Shown: in pieces, positions 37,601-52,757 of the stretch
Numbering within the stretch: position 1 is the stretch's first letter
Layout of the letters: each line of letters begins with the position of its first letter
Assembly: GCA_023159155.1 (NCBI GenBank)
Contig: JAJNNX010000005.1
Location: 124,001-188,000, forward strand
Length of the DNA: 64,000 bases
Direction: 5' to 3'
Source of the DNA: Ustulina deusta
Taxonomy: Eukaryota; Ascomycota; Sordariomycetes; Xylariales; Xylariaceae
The notes under the pieces: model-generated
What the model was told of the DNA's origin: nothing
Seen by the model: the letters and a program-made list of their open reading frames with translations, nothing else
The model's database searches: none
Made by a program: the position numbers and the translations under genes

Positions 37601-40600
37601 TCAAGATCAGCAACATTGTCGCTCGCGAAGAATTTCATTTGCACCAAAAGACCGAAGCTGAGAATTACCGATGCCCGATCGCCAGAACTTGCGGCATAGT
37701 CGAGAGATTGGTCGCAGAAAGCGACCGATATACAAAGAGGAGTGTTTATGTGGCTAATGAACGTTGCGTATGCCATGTTGCCGCGAGCGATAGATGCAGG
37801 GTCCCGAAACATGTCGAGGAGCTTTGAACATTGGCTGCCAAGCGCCGACGCGAGGTCTAACATGTTAAATCTTGATATTGCAATCATGGCCAAATATAAG
37901 AATGCCATACTAGATTGGGGCATCGGCCCTTCTGTTAGGTGCATGTCCATCAAGGCAAGCGCTAGGTTGTAAAATTCGAGAGCGTCGCACCACCACGCGG
38001 CTTGGGCAGCATCTGCAAGAAGAACACCGGAGGTCGTTTTCTGGGTGCTATCTTTTAAAGGATTGATCGCTTCTGCATGGCCCATGGCTGTAATCCTCTG
38101 GGAGAGCTCCATGAAGGCATTATCGCATTTTTCATAAGTCGGGCGGGGGTCAATCTTGACACCCAATTGATGTAGACTATGCTTTAGAGTGGCGAGCGCC
38201 GAGACAGCATCGCCACTTTGGAACTGAATGCGGGAGTGTAATAGAGCAGCAGCAGCTTTATCATCAATGGCCCTAGCATTCTCGAACACGGTATCTGTTA
38301 ACTCTTGAGCTGCTTCGTGGTTGCCCATGTAAACGTAGCATTCTGCAGCTCGGAGATGTAGCTGAAGTGTTTCATCATAGTGTACGTCTTCCTTTCCTTC
38401 GGTCCAAGGGTCCGGTTGTAGAAGTGATATGGCACGGCGGTAGTATTTGACCGCAGTCGGCTTTGCCCCATTTTCAACGGCTGTTGCCGCACACTCCATG
38501 AGATATTTTCGAAATGGGTAGCAATTCTGAACCCGCCGCTTGATCATGTCAACGGATTCGCAGATATGGGAAGCGGTGTTATCCCTTGCCTTTGCCCCAG
38601 CGCCGAACCGCGTCATGAGGGTTTGCGCGATGATGAAATGCATGCTTTGGATTTTGCACTCCTTCAGAGACTAGCATTTATAAGTTGTTAGTGGCACTGC
38701 GGGTGACTGTTTTGCAATTTGTAAGGCGAAGAGCTTGAGGTGAAGACGACAAAAGGCGATATGACGACTTACCGCTGCTGCTTGAGCATATCTATCATGA
38801 GCGAATCGAAATCGGTCATCCGTCTCTCCTTGAACGACGATGCACGAATTGACTGCAGCTTGTAAACCCGCCACGACCTCTGGCTTCGAGAACACCCTGC
38901 GCCGCTGGGTGTCTTCTGCATCGTCAAATTCATCATCGACGAGACCAAACTCGCCGCTCATTAGTTGACAGATTAGGTCGAACGAAAAGGAATTCCCTAA
39001 TAGTGCTGCCCAAGCCAATATCCAACGTGACGCTGGCGGTAATTCGTTCAACCGACGGGTAATGAAATCGTTGTCCAGGACGTTATAGCCACCCTCGCCC
39101 TTAAATTGCTCAAAAAGCCGATCCAAGTCGTAGAGCCAGCGGCTCTCACGGTACCCATACCATATACACTTTTGACGGTAGCACGCATTCAGCATCTCTC
39201 GTATGTAGAATGGATTTCCCGCGGTTTTCGACTGAATAATGAGCGCTAAAGGAGCTATATCCTCCGGGGGGCAACAAAGTGTGTAGCCAACGTATTGCCC
39301 AATTTCATCTTCGGTCAAGGGCGCCAAGATGACTCTGGTGACCTTGGAATAACTAGACTTTGGAGTTTCTGTAAAATATCAGTTTCAACACAAGGAAAGT
39401 CAGAATCCTGTCTACAATATCTCACCTTCCCTCTCAACCGGATTCAATATCTTATGTACTTTCTCCGGGGCTAATTCTTCAGGGCGATAGGTTACGATGA
39501 GGACCATCTTCAGTCTTGCAGCAATTACTTGGGTGATCAAATCCAGCGATTCATCGTCAGCGAACTGCAGGTCATCAAGACATAAGCAGATGAAATGATG
39601 ACTCGCGAAGATTCTAAGAATATCTAGGAAAGTATTCATGAAGCGGATCGTCTTCGTCGAGGCACCACTGCGTACGTAATCGTGCGAACTTTGAGACGGC
39701 ACATGAGGGCTGCGCGGCTGCGAATTTGCTGGAGAGCTTCCGGAAGAGCCTCTTCTCCGAAAGGACAAGAGACTGTTACGTCCACTTGAGGAACTGTGTG
39801 CCAAGGACGCTGATTTTGTGACGTTCGGTTCCGGCGGGCCAAAGAGAAATTCGGGTAACCCAAGTACCTGATGAAGACTTGGCCATAGGGGCCGAACATA
39901 GTCTCGCAGAGTTATATGAAGAGAAGTGTCAGTATTCCTCTCGCCCCACACTTGTCTAAACAACGAGGACACCAATTTTAGGAGCGGTGCAAATGCTGTG
40001 CGTCTCGCAGTATCAAATTTTGCCGTCGCACAATATCCTCTCCTCCTTGCTTCTACAAGGACTTGTTGTACGAGGAAGCTCTTTCCGAGGCCCCCAGCTC
40101 CTTCAATCGTCACTATTTCACAATAGCCCTTTCTTCGATATTTCGATGGGCCTATTTGATTCGGGAGCCTACTTGAGGTCTCACTAGCTACATGTTTCAT
40201 TGAATTAGGTCGCTCGCTAATAGTACCCGTTCCGCTCTTGGTTTCGGCAGATACGGAAGGGTGTCTTTCCCATGTCCTTGACGATTGATTTGTGGAAGGG
40301 GCTGATTTGCCCGAATTGGCTGACGAAGTAGTCTGGGCGTCGGTCCCGTTGAGTGATCGTTGAGCCTCGTCTAGAAGGTGTTTTGCTGAAGAAATGGGGT
40401 GTGTGGACGAACTACTAAATTCATTCCCAATGTCGACAGAGACGTCGCCCTCGCTAGATCCATCAATTGTGTCGAGCAGGTCGCTAGTACGGCCCGAAAC
40501 ATCTGAAAGATGGGAGGTATTGTATCTTCTGCCTAAAGCTTGAGACCTCGCAACTCGTTCAATAACGTTGACGATTTCTGCTCTCTCTTTTTCGCGCCCC

Positions 40601-41960
40601 ACCATAGCTGTAGGGAGCATAAAATAGGATGACACATCCTTTGAAGCAACGGTCCAATTTTTCAGAGCTTCTTGGTCACCAACTTCGAGCAATTTCTGAA
40701 TAGATTGGAGGTCGTACCTGAGACCACTAGCGGAGTTGTACCGATCTGGAATATGCTTGGACGTACATTTCTGGATAATTCGTGATAGAGCCTCAGGAAC
40801 ATCGCTCCTGATATTTGACACCATGGGTATCCGGCGGCCCAGCACACACTGCACGATGTCTAGAGGTGTGGCGCCGGTGAAGACAGGCTGTTGGGTGAGA
40901 AGCATCCAGAATAGGACACCCAGTGAGTAGATATCAGTTCGAGTATCTGGTTCGGCAGGCATCCGCCCTGTCTGTTCTGGACTTATATAGACGAGCTTAT
41001 TCTTTGCTCCAAGCTCCTTAGAAAGTGTTGACCATCCCGTACTGGTAAGGCCATGTTCGAAGGAGCGCACTCCGGAACCAAAACTGACTAGTTTGATTTG
41101 ATTGGCTTGTATGTTATAGTGGAAGGCGTCGGCCCTGATCTCCCCGTGTACCATTCCATGACGATGATGCAAGAGCTCTAAGCACTGGGTGGCGCCAATA
41201 GCAAAGTCTAGGAAGTACATTAGGCTGATGGGGGGATCGAGATGGAAGTCATGCCGCCGATATGCCTCCAGCCTATCGTCGATTTTCCTGGCATAGAAAA
41301 ACGCGGGGCCCAGATCGAGAGCCCGGAAGAGGTAATTGGGGCCGGGGTGCTCATAAATAGCAACGACAATAGGGCCGCGGTCGCTGGATTGCGGACTGAG
41401 GCGGACCAAGTCGATGGGCTTTGTGTTATGCACTCCTTCGGGGTCAGCGGCAGCAATGAGGAGCCTCGCTGTGTGGAAAGCTCTCTCTTCGCGTAGGAGA
41501 TGGTAGGAAACTCGGGCCACAATCTGTTGTTCGTCAAGACCGAGGGCGGCATCAGAGGGTGAAGCGACGGAGATGGCTGAAGACGAAGTAGTTACACGTT
41601 CGCTGCTACCATCGCTTCTAGGCCCAGGAGAAAGTTGAGGCTCAAGAGGAAGGGTGCGGCTCGGACTGAATTTAGGGAAGCTAGACGTATTTGAAGGGGG
41701 CTGTACAGGAGTGGTCGAAGTAGTCGAATAATGAGGGACTACGCGAGTGCCGAAAAAATGCCTGAGACAGACGAAGAGCATTAGCATTAGCAGGTCGCAG
41801 GAAAGGAAGGCATTTATGTGAACTACCAGTTATCATAGGTCGAATGGACAGGTTTGTTAGATTCGTCCCACGAATAGCCAGCCAGCTGTCTCAGCCGTTC
41901 GAAGATGCGGGCGGGCGGATCAAGCTGCTCATCTAGCGGGGCTGCCGATTCGTCCATCAT
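34606..41960 (-). CDS. Group X hybrid histidine kinase
   Basis: Four exons: 41827-41960, 39426-41761, 38773-39368 and 34606-38670, giving 2,376 residues. Introns are GT-AG with phase continuity (TYDNW/HFFGT, VERE/TPKSS, QAAA/SLKEC). Domain order: protein-kinase-like domain (about 150-400) with HGE (250-252) and SFG (271-273) in place of HRD and DFG; AAA-type ATPase with Walker A GAGGLGKSF (K605) and a hydrophobic CLDDLQFADDES Walker B; long helical TPR-like region; GAF (about 1710-1885); HisKA with SHELRTPLNG (phospho-His H1946); HATPase with N box NLINNSLKF, DTGIGIP and GGSGLGLS; receiver with phospho-acceptor D2273 in LMDVQMP and PVK lysine. This architecture is that of Candida Chk1 and fission yeast Mak2/Mak3, which signal through phosphorelay to stress pathways. 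ATG 41960 (MMDESAAP) is the first ATG of the frame. Confidence 0.95.
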
Positions 41961-41984
41961 GTGTCGCGGTGAGGCATAGGACGG

Positions 41985-42095
41985 CGACGGGGACGGAGAC
42001 GAGGGCGAAGATGGAAAAAAGGTCAAGGTCAGGGTTGAGGCTGAGGGCGAGGGCGAAGGCGAGGCCGAGGTCGAGGTCGATGTCGAGGTCGCGCG
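41985..42095. repeat. Imperfect GAGG(T/G)C hexamer-type repeat
   Basis: Tandem GAGGTCGAGGTCGATGTC-like and GAGGGCGAAGG-like units directly upstream of the histidine kinase ATG (its promoter or 5' UTR). The reading frame through it on the minus strand has no ATG, so I take it as non-coding. Confidence 0.7.
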
Positions 42096-43706
42096 TGGTC
42101 AGGGTGATGACGATGCGAATGACACCATGTTCCTCATGGTGGTGGCACTTGTCTCGTCGATGCCGAAGGCGGTTTGTTGTCGGCGTGTCGTTGTCCTGGG
42201 CCAGAGGAAACCACAACTCCAGACCTAGTTCGCAGGCTGTTCGATGATCGATCCTGCACTGGTACTGCTGCTACTGCCCGCCGCCGCCGCTCTTGGTAAG
42301 AATAGGCAAGGTTGCATGGAAGACAGAGCTAAACCACCCAGGCACGTAGAAATAAGTGGTGCAGGACCCAACCGATCTCTTGTTGCGACTTACAAATCTA
42401 CAATGTATACACATGTACCTGCCTTTCCCCGTAAGACGCAGGTAGCAGGAGGTCGCGGCCTGTATGTCGGTATCTATGCTACTACGGCTTGTAGCAGAGA
42501 AAACAGGTGAATTCCATCGTGGTAGTTACTTACTTAATCTATATACTAACCTGGATATCCAGTAGGTACTTTTAAAACACGGTGCAACTTGGCATTGCAT
42601 CTAGCTTGGTCCTAAGTATAGGTAGTGACACTGGTATGTATACTACCTAGGTATGTTACATTGAATCTACACTAAAGTCGACTAATACCTTTTACTTATG
42701 TAAAGGTATGCAAGTTCGAGTGGCGTTCAAATTTCCAACCAGATATATCAGATTTGTGGTTTGGTCTCATGCCCATGAGAAAGCACCAGTTCTTGCCGCC
42801 CACAATTCAGATTCATTCAAATGCCATTCTTGGACAGATCTTGAACTGTGACGTTTTCAGTACTGACCTTCCCAAAGTGACTTTACCTCGGCGGGATTGC
42901 GACCCAGCGGAAGTTGTCTTAGCACGGGTCATGAGTGGGCGAATGATGTAATAACGAAGGGTAGTGACAAGGGGCACAGGCATCCCCAGTTGCTATATGT
43001 CCTGAGTACTTACCTATACCTCCTACCTATACCAGTAGTTAAGGTTCGAGAAAGGAGTTTATGTCCCCGTGGCATATTAACTCCCTCCTCTCAGGGGAAA
43101 ATCTCTACTCGTCGAGAGCTTGGTACTCGCGATCAAAGGATAGAAACCTCTCGTCAAGTATAAGCTCATCAGGAATGATTTGTGTAGTACCTATATTACC
43201 CAGCTTTACAGGCCCCTAGCCCTACGCTAGCATCTCACACCTTTGCCAATTTTTCATTGTTCCATCTGATAAGCGCGTTTCCTTAAATGCGCAAGTTGCT
43301 ATCGATAAGACTTAAGAGTTTGCCCCTCGGGCTGATAACGTGTTCTGTCGCACAGGCAACCTACCTTCAACAGGTGGGCAATGCTCAGTGTCGTCATATT
43401 GCATACCGATAACCCATGCGTAAACAGCTTTAGAAGAACCTGAAGAGACAACCCGAAGCACTATGACTCTATGTCTAATTTTTATATCTTGTCTACCGAT
43501 GTGAGACTTCTGGCTAGTATAGATGTGTTTTCAATGCCTCGTTACGAAATTCCAACCCAGAAAAACCCGACATTTCATCTACTTTCGCTCCGTACCCCGG
43601 CTATGTGCCACATTAAACTCCATAGTAACTCATTGAGCTTTTGCAAAGCGTCAATTCAAACCCGGCTGAAGCGCTTATGTTCGTAAAATACATTCAAGTC
43701 CTCGAT
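42096..43706. other. Intergenic between histidine kinase 5' and mutase 3'
   Basis: Contains TACCTAGGTA words (about 42640-42660) and TACCTATACC words (about 43010-43035). No supportable gene. Confidence 0.45.
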
Positions 43707-45612
<1,906 letters not shown>

Positions 45613-48600
45613 GATGTCTGAGGTCTAAGGTCTAAAGCCTGTTTCTCTATACAAAGGTATGAAAATACGAAAGAGCGAGAAGATTCAGAGCAGTGGAGGA
45701 ATAAACCTTCATATGGGAAGGGGAGAAGGAGCTCTTTTTGGGGCACAGGGGGACGTTGGGGGGGAGGGGCACATCCTGGCCTGTTCAAAAAATTATGTGG
45801 GGCGCTAACACCAGCTTTGGCGCACTATCCTAGTTAGCACCCCATCCCTCCAGTCTTGAGACTTTGTAGGGGTCTAATCATAGGTAATTTAAATCTTCGC
45901 TTGGTTCGTGTACACTAGGTACTATTACTACGTACAAGGTACCTACGCCATATGCTATCGCCTCAGCGAGTTTCATTACCACTGGGTATATTTTATCATC
46001 TTTACTATCTAGGTAGACTGGTATCTGGCATAGGAACCGCTGCTACTAATGCTACCGCTAAACCTGGTATGTGCAGTGCGCTTATTTAGCCTGACAACAG
46101 GGTGCAATGTAGTGTACACTACCTAACAAACTGGGGATATACATATCTGTAGTGTATAATAATTCCAAGTTACCCGATCTAGCAAAGCTTTATAAGGCCA
46201 CTTACACATATGTCCACCACATGTTGCTGCATAGGTAGGTGTTTGTTTTTGCTGGTGATAACTTATCATTCACCATGCACATTACTGTATGGAACGTTGG
46301 TAACATTCAAATTTTTGCCTGTTGTAAATATAAGAAACATGTATACTAGGTACTAGTTGTGGTCCTGTTGTATTCATCACCCGTTGTTCGAACCCAATCA
46401 AGGGAAAAAAGGTCTTATGTCTTTCCTTTCTTTTCCTCTTCTTCGGCCCTTCAACATCGACTACGTGGCCTTCTCGGCGAAAGTCCGTTGCAAGTGGGTA
46501 GCCAACGATTCAAACAATGAGATGCCTTGTAACCACACCTACACTACAATCCGGCGACTGTGTATCAATCATGCACCTATCTCGATATGATCATCATTGG
46601 CTAAGAAGGGACTCTCGTTGTGAACCACTAATAAGAAAGCTGCCCTGGAGGTCTAGTCAGGTAGTCAGGGGAGGTCGATAACCAAAAAAAGGGGGGATCG
46701 TAGAACTGTGGAACTGAGTCAGGGGAGTGTCGCACACCGCCAATAACATGTGAAGTATCGGTAGGTATGTCATGTTTCTCTGTTTGATAGGAGCACCAAC
46801 CAGTGTACACTACACTGCCCGAGTAATTTCAGAAATTAAAATTAAATGGGTGTGAATCTCATCTTATATAATTATATCTAAGTTGTTGTACGCGTCAACA
46901 CTACACCACCCTCACTGGGATTACTACTGGGATGGGATGGTAGGTAGTCGTCATTAAGATCGTATCTATGCTACACACAATGTATATAGGTACCTACTAC
47001 ATGTACCTAGGCTGACGACCGCTAGTGTACCGACACGGGATTAGTGTACCCTGCTAGACGGTCCGCCGGTTAAGCGCTAGGAGGAGTTGTAGCGGAAATC
47101 TTGGTGGGCGGCGAGCACTCGAGGTACACACTGCGGCTCTGGCATGGAAAGTTAGGTAGGGACCTAGGTAGCTTATCGTTGGCACTATTTACTTGGTTAG
47201 GTAGGGTATTGTAATGGATTATAGATTTGGATTTCCTATTTAACGGGTTGGTAGCCAACACATCAATCACATTTCGGCATTGATCATCAAAACCCTTATC
47301 ATGCTACCTACCTAGTATCCGTAGGCCGTGGCCCTATTATCCGGGTTTCTCATAGCAACGGCACAACACGACAGCTACCATATCCGTCCCGGTCTTCTGC
47401 ATGTCTCTCTATCCTAGGTATACTACACGAGCTATGATGGCTCGGGCTCGCAAGGTTAAGAATCCTGACCATTTACTCGTTTCCTTGATTCCAAGATTTT
47501 ACCTCTTAGCGATATTAGCGGCACGGCAGATGGGATGATGCAAGAATCCTTGTCACACGCCCTATAGATACCTAGGCATGTCCCATGGAAGCTGTACACA
47601 GCATGGTCAACGTGCCATCCACCTATCCAACGCCTATCAGAACTTTAAACAGCGGGAGACACTGGATCCTCCCTTATGATATTGGTGTAAGAGGGAGGGA
47701 AATTTCCATACTTTAATCTTTCAATGCGGTTTCGGTGATTCTTGTGAAAAAGAGAATCGTTACAATAGGTATCTCCTCTCTGGGCGCACAGGACGCAAGA
47801 TTATATGGCAGAATCCACTGCTTGTTTGCTAGGTAGGTTTGCATATTTCGGCTACTGTGCTGTCCAGTGCCACAGCAGACGGGTGGCTCCGCAGGACAAG
47901 AGATCAACAAGATCTGCAAGGCGAATTCAGATAAAGTCCTCGTTTCTAGCTTGTTTCAAGTTGATGCCTCCGCAACTGGCAGCCAGCAGCGAAGTTCTGA
48001 GCGGAGCCTTACTAAGATGCACCGAAAACCCCTTGTAATATGAGCACTGTGTCTTCATTTCCTGTTGTGTAGATCAACATTGATTTGAGTAACTTTGAGT
48101 TAGTGTAGGACAAACAGAGTTGACGGTCCAACATGTTGTTCGCTCTCTAGATCTGGCACAGCATCTTGCAGTACTGAGTTCAGCAGACACTGGTGTATAC
48201 CTGTCCACATCAGATCCGATGTTGTCACTGTTGCTACGATCAATGCCTGCTGTTTATGCGTAATATACCATATCTACACAACCGAGGTCAACACGAGAAA
48301 AAAGAAAAAAAAAAAAGCAGTTCAATACACAACATGAAGATTAAGCACGGACTAAAGACATCGAGGCTCGTGAAGCTTGGAAGTAGATACTGCCTCAAAC
48401 CGCACGAAATCACAAGCGCTTTTGTATTACAGTCCTGAAGGGCAAAAACATCTATGGCTAGATAACCTGAGTAGGCAACGTTATTTTTAACCTCTGTCAG
48501 ATGCCTCGAATGGATTTAGCTTGTTGGACCACATATGGCGTTGTCTCGGTTCTGCTAGGCGTGCATGGCCTTTGGAGGCTCTTTCTTACACCAGATAATT

Positions 48601-49563
48601 CAAACACCTACGTCATATGCATGCTTGGGTCTCTTATTGCTGAAGGGGGCATTATCTGCTCAATTCCAACAAATTCAATAGAGTCTCCTCTGCCTAGTAT
48701 TACGGAAGATTCACAATGGCCTAGACTAGGTATCTAGATTAACACTGTATGATCGAAGCACTATTTAGATGAGCTAGAAAGAGATATTCTACGCATTGGT
48801 AATGATATTTGTGTGGAATGCCTAAATCTCTATATCAACAAGGTGTACTTGAAACGGATAAGTCTGCCCTCACGCCTCTGGTCAATTCGGCTCCCACATG
48901 CACGGGGCCGAGGTGACATGTCCTATAGGCTACTTTGATTAGTGGAGAAAAGGGATATGTACTGCGCACTATATGAAGGCATACTTAGTAGGTTGAGATC
49001 CCGGTCTTGTGGCTGAATTCTACCAATCCATAGCCTGTCCATAGGTAGGTGCTAAGTAGTTCTTAGCACGTTTGGGGTCTTCAGCCCATGTTGGAGGAAT
49101 GCGAGTCGATAGCACTGCCTATCGCACAAACACTAAAGAGGTAGGAAGGTGAATGAGTACAGGGGGCGCAACGTGTTACCTGCACGTAAGATCACACAGT
49201 ACAGATTGTGTGAAAATAGTAACAAACAAGCAGAAGAATACAGTGCCATCTACTGTATAGGTGGGTTCCCGGCAGGCTGCAGCGCGACCTGGAAACTGTA
49301 TCTAGTGTGCTTTGCTGCGCCTCTTAAAAGGCTCTCTTTCTTGGAATTGTGCACTATACGTACACAACCTTGGTCGCATGCTTGGCTTGCCTTTTCTCTT
49401 CCGAGTGCAGCTTTCTCACCTCAACAGTCTCGATACCATATCACTTGTAATCTAGGTGCCTTGCCTTGTCACTCGTTCCTCCAGTTCGGCAAACCTCTTT
49501 GTCTTTCGCCTTCTCCTCTTCCTTCTTCTCTCCCTCCAGCCACTGCTCTTCTTCCTCATCGTA
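45613..49563. other. 3.95-kb intergenic region between mutase and transporter genes
   Basis: Divergent upstream regions of both genes. It includes the second exact GTAGTGTACACTAC palindrome, a near copy (AGTGTACACTAC at 46802-46813), and TACCTAGGTA words around 46985-47180 and 47300. A 78-codon ATG frame at 48501-48737 has two hydrophobic stretches but no homology I recognise. CT-rich DNA (about 49490-49560) immediately precedes the transporter ATG, as is common in fungal promoters and 5' UTRs. Confidence 0.45.
46109..46122. repeat. 14-base palindrome GTAGTGTACACTAC, copy 2
   Basis: Identical to the 14-mer at 29153-29166. It lies about 500 bases upstream of the mutase ATG. Confidence 0.85.
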
Positions 49564-51002
49564 ATGGCTGACGAGAAGAGCCGCGTATCCGGCGAGAGCC
49601 CACGAGAGGCTAAGGGCCCTCTGCTCCCGACGACCACTGCTGATGGGGCTGTTGTCGAGAAGACACAATCCCCCAAGCCCGCCTTGCATCCAGCACTCTA
49701 TGTTGTGTACGCCGAAACACCAGACTCTAAAACCGTAGGCATTTGCTAATAGGGACCGATCAACGCAGCGCCTGGATCAGTCTTTCGTCCTCCGTCATCC
49801 TGTTCAACAAATGGATTCTCGACAGTCTAGACTTCCGTAAGCAACAACACCAGAATCGTAATAGTGGAAGAGTCTGACCATTCTTAGGCTATCCCGTCAT
49901 TTTGACGACCTACCATTTGTCCTTCGCGACCGTTGCTACCCAGTTGATGGCCCGTTACACCTCGCTACTCGATGGTCGCAAGTCGGTTAAGATGACTGGG
50001 CGCGTCTACTTGCGCGCCATTGTTCCCATTGGCATCTTCTTCAGCTTGAGTCTTATCTGTGGAAATTTGACCTACCTCTACCTCAGTGTTGCCTTCATTC
50101 AGATGATCAAGGTATGGGAAGGCCGAGATGAAAGCAATCAAACCTGACGCTGACATGATGTACAACAGGCCACTACCCCTGTAGCTGTACTTTTGTCGAG
50201 CTGGGCAATGGGGATTGCTCCCGTGAACCTAAAGCAGCTCGCAAACGTCTCGGCTATTGTTGTCGGCGTTGTCATCGCTTCGTTTGGCGAGATCCGGTTT
50301 GTTTGGATCGGCTTCCTATATCAACTCGGAGGTGTCTTGTTCGAGGCTATCCGTCTTAACTTGGTTCAGGCTCTACTCAGCTCTGCCGAATACAAGATGG
50401 ATCCCCTAGTCTCGCTCTACTACTTTGCACCTATTTGCGCAGCTATGAATGGCGTGGTTGCCTTAATCTGGGAGGTACCCCGAGTCTCCCTCGGTGAAGT
50501 TTACAATGTTGGTCTGGTGACCTTCTTCCTAAATGGTCTTTGCGCATTCCTTCTGAACGTTTCAGTCGTGTTCCTAGTAAGTAAAGCAGAGGCACTATCA
50601 GCTAAAACCTATACTAATTACCGCTCGTAGATTGGCAAAACATCTGCTGTCATTATGACCCTCTGTGGTGTCCTCAAGGACGTTCTACTCGTCTTGGCAT
50701 CGATGGCTATCTGGGCTACGCCGATCTCTGGTCTCCAGGCTTTCGGATACACCATTGCTTTGAGCGGTATGGTCTACTACAAGCTTGGCGGTGCAGCTCT
50801 CAAGGGATACGCTGGCGAGGCTGGCCGACAATGGGCCGAATTTGGCTCAACTAGCCCGGTCCTTCGCAAGGTTGCGGTCATCGGTGTAGCCGTACTATTC
50901 GTCTTCATCCTGTTTGGTGGTCTAGCTCCCACCTACGCCCCTGACTACGACCCATCTCACTATATAAGCAGTGCTGCGGGGAAACTGGGTGTATCATCAT
51001 AA
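49564..51002 (+). CDS. Triose-phosphate/nucleotide-sugar transporter family protein
   Basis: Five exons: 49564-49706, 49769-49836, 49888-50111, 50169-50576 and 50631-51002, giving 404 residues. Junctions restore LYVV/AWISLSSSVILFNKWIL, LDF/RYPVILTTYHL and MIK/ATTPVAVLLSSW. About ten hydrophobic helices follow a polar N-tail. The TPT-family signature is clear: FNKWIL in helix 1, NLTYLYLSVAFIQMIKATTP in the middle, and the KT motif IGKTSAV (K284-T285) with LTLCGVLKD-like downstream text (here MTLCGVLKDVLL). Relatives exchange sugar nucleotides or phosphorylated C3-C6 compounds across Golgi or ER membranes. Given the mutase nearby, and my recollection that the Aspergillus fumigatus UDP-galactofuranose transporter gene glfB neighbours its mutase gene, that role is a candidate. 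Substrate assignment is inference. Confidence 0.87.
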
Positions 51003-52028
51003 AATCAACGTTTTGTGGAACCCATTAAACTCCAACTTGGCTGCTTGACATGAGGTAGGATCGCTGGCCTGAACCAACGCAATGAGGCACGTAAAGAAGA
51101 AGGGGGTAACAGAGTAAAGTTTCATCGCTTTCGATTCTATGCTCCCACCCAGCAGGTTTCGCGATAGTACTTGGAGACCTTTCATTCCCTTTGACTATGA
51201 CAGGCAGGACCCAGGGACATGACTAAGAAAGGCATGGTCACATGGTGCGCGAACTTTAGAACGGCGAAATGGCGTCACGTACAGGGATTTGGTTGGCTCC
51301 AACATGCATTGCGAGGCGAGGCCCATGTATTTCAGATAACTGTAGCAATTAGAATTGATTAATGAAGAATAAATGATCGGGGTCTACTCTCGAGCGACAT
51401 TCTAACCTGCATGTTTCTTAAGTACCGTAGGAAGGTACGAGGGACGTTGTATAAGATTACCATCTCTCTTACTGAGCGAACCTTTTTTTCCCCTCCTCTC
51501 CCCTTTTCTCTCGCGTGGTCATATAGGTATTGCGTTGATTAACTAATACGCAATGTAGCCAAATTCATGGCAGCGCAGCAAGTGGTAGGCGATATACATG
51601 GATAGGAAAAAATCGATTAAGTAGTCGTACTGACTTGATCGCGTGCGATGGCGGTAGGGTTTTGGTATCTTAGCTAGAAGCGTGGCTTGGCATAGCCCAG
51701 TCCAACAGGGCAGAACGAGTAGGTTTACTTTTATCGAATGTAATCTTCCTTCTCACTATTCGGTCTCGGCGCTACTCTGGTTTCCTATCTCTCGATATCA
51801 TCATTTCTCGTTAGGCAGGATATTGGCAGAAACTCGGGGACATTCGGTGTGGTTTTTTCAGTTTCTCTCTTTTTTGTGTATTGTCCCTAAATGCAATTGC
51901 CATTTGTGATGCATGCGAATGTACATCCCATCCCAGACCAGACCCTTCTCCATTTCCCTGCTTTCCCCCGTTTCACCGAAAAAGACCGAACGCGCGGAAG
52001 TCAGACGACGCAGAGGTGATGAATGAGC
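51003..52028. other. Convergent 3' flanks
   Basis: Lies between the transporter gene (plus) and the ribosomal protein gene (minus). T-rich and CT-rich patches near 51480-51510. No gene seen. Confidence 0.45.
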
Positions 52029-52757
52029 TCAAAATCCTATACGTGACGGAACGATTAGCGGTGTGCTGTTTGCTTCGTGGAGAGTGCGAAGCATGGTATA
52101 GGGCCGAGAGGGTCAAGATGTGCACATCACGGGTGACGTGTCAAACGAGCAAATGAAGAGAAGGAATGAACGTACGGAGAGGAGTGAAGAACCATCTGTT
52201 TTTGCCGCTGGTGTAGCGCTCCTCGAGGACCTTCTTGACGTTCTTCTTGGCATCCTCACGCTGGCTGACCTCCTTGAAGGTCTCGGCCGTCAAGGCACCC
52301 TTAAGTCCCTCCAACTCCAGTGTGTATCGTGTGGGCATCAGGTGGTTGTAGTTGATGGCCTTGACGAAGGGCTTGATCTTGGAGCGCTTCTCCTGGCGCG
52401 TCTTCGACATGCGCCGTGTGACCTTGGAAGGGTACCGCTCGATGCCGGCCACCAGGGCGTGGCCGAAGGGGTGTGCCTTGTTACCGCTGTCGACGGGCTG
52501 GATGATGACGACCTGGACGTCAGAGAGATAATGTTAGTGGCATACGATTTGCGAAGATTGTGGAATCCGTAGATAGAGTGTGGCGTTCGTGAAATCGTCC
52601 AAAGCAATCTCAACCTTTTCGAGAATTTCCGCTTCCTCCAAAACCCCATCCGTCGACTCCTGCCTGGCGGGATTGTGTTAAATGCAAAACGTACCTTCTT
52701 GCCGGCATAGCGGCCGCGGGTGATTATGGCAACTCGGCCAACCTTGAGGAACTTCAT
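52029..52757 (-). CDS. rpl27: 60S ribosomal protein eL27
   Basis: Three coding exons: 52695-52757, 52176-52512 and 52029-52036, giving 135 residues, the normal eL27 length. Exon 1 encodes [20 protein letters not shown], the KOW-type N-terminus. Exon 2 continues [45 protein letters not shown] and ends RWFFTPL. The last exon contributes only eight coding bases that finish the codon for Arg, then Phe and TGA, producing the conserved LRF C-terminus. The last intron is 139 bases, starts GTACGT, has a GCTAATC branch site and ends ATAG. Reading on past the donor would add an unrelated tail, so the splice is well supported. The gene shares a 380-base upstream region with the NCE101-like gene. Confidence 0.95.

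Noticed and set aside
38298..38643. Internal ATG at 38643 as the start of a separate histidine kinase gene
   Set aside because: A clean GT-AG intron joins the preceding AAA-domain exon in phase, and the group X architecture requires both parts.
46364..46390. GTTCGAACCC, resembling a tRNA T-loop
   Set aside because: The stem bases do not pair and no upstream A box is present.
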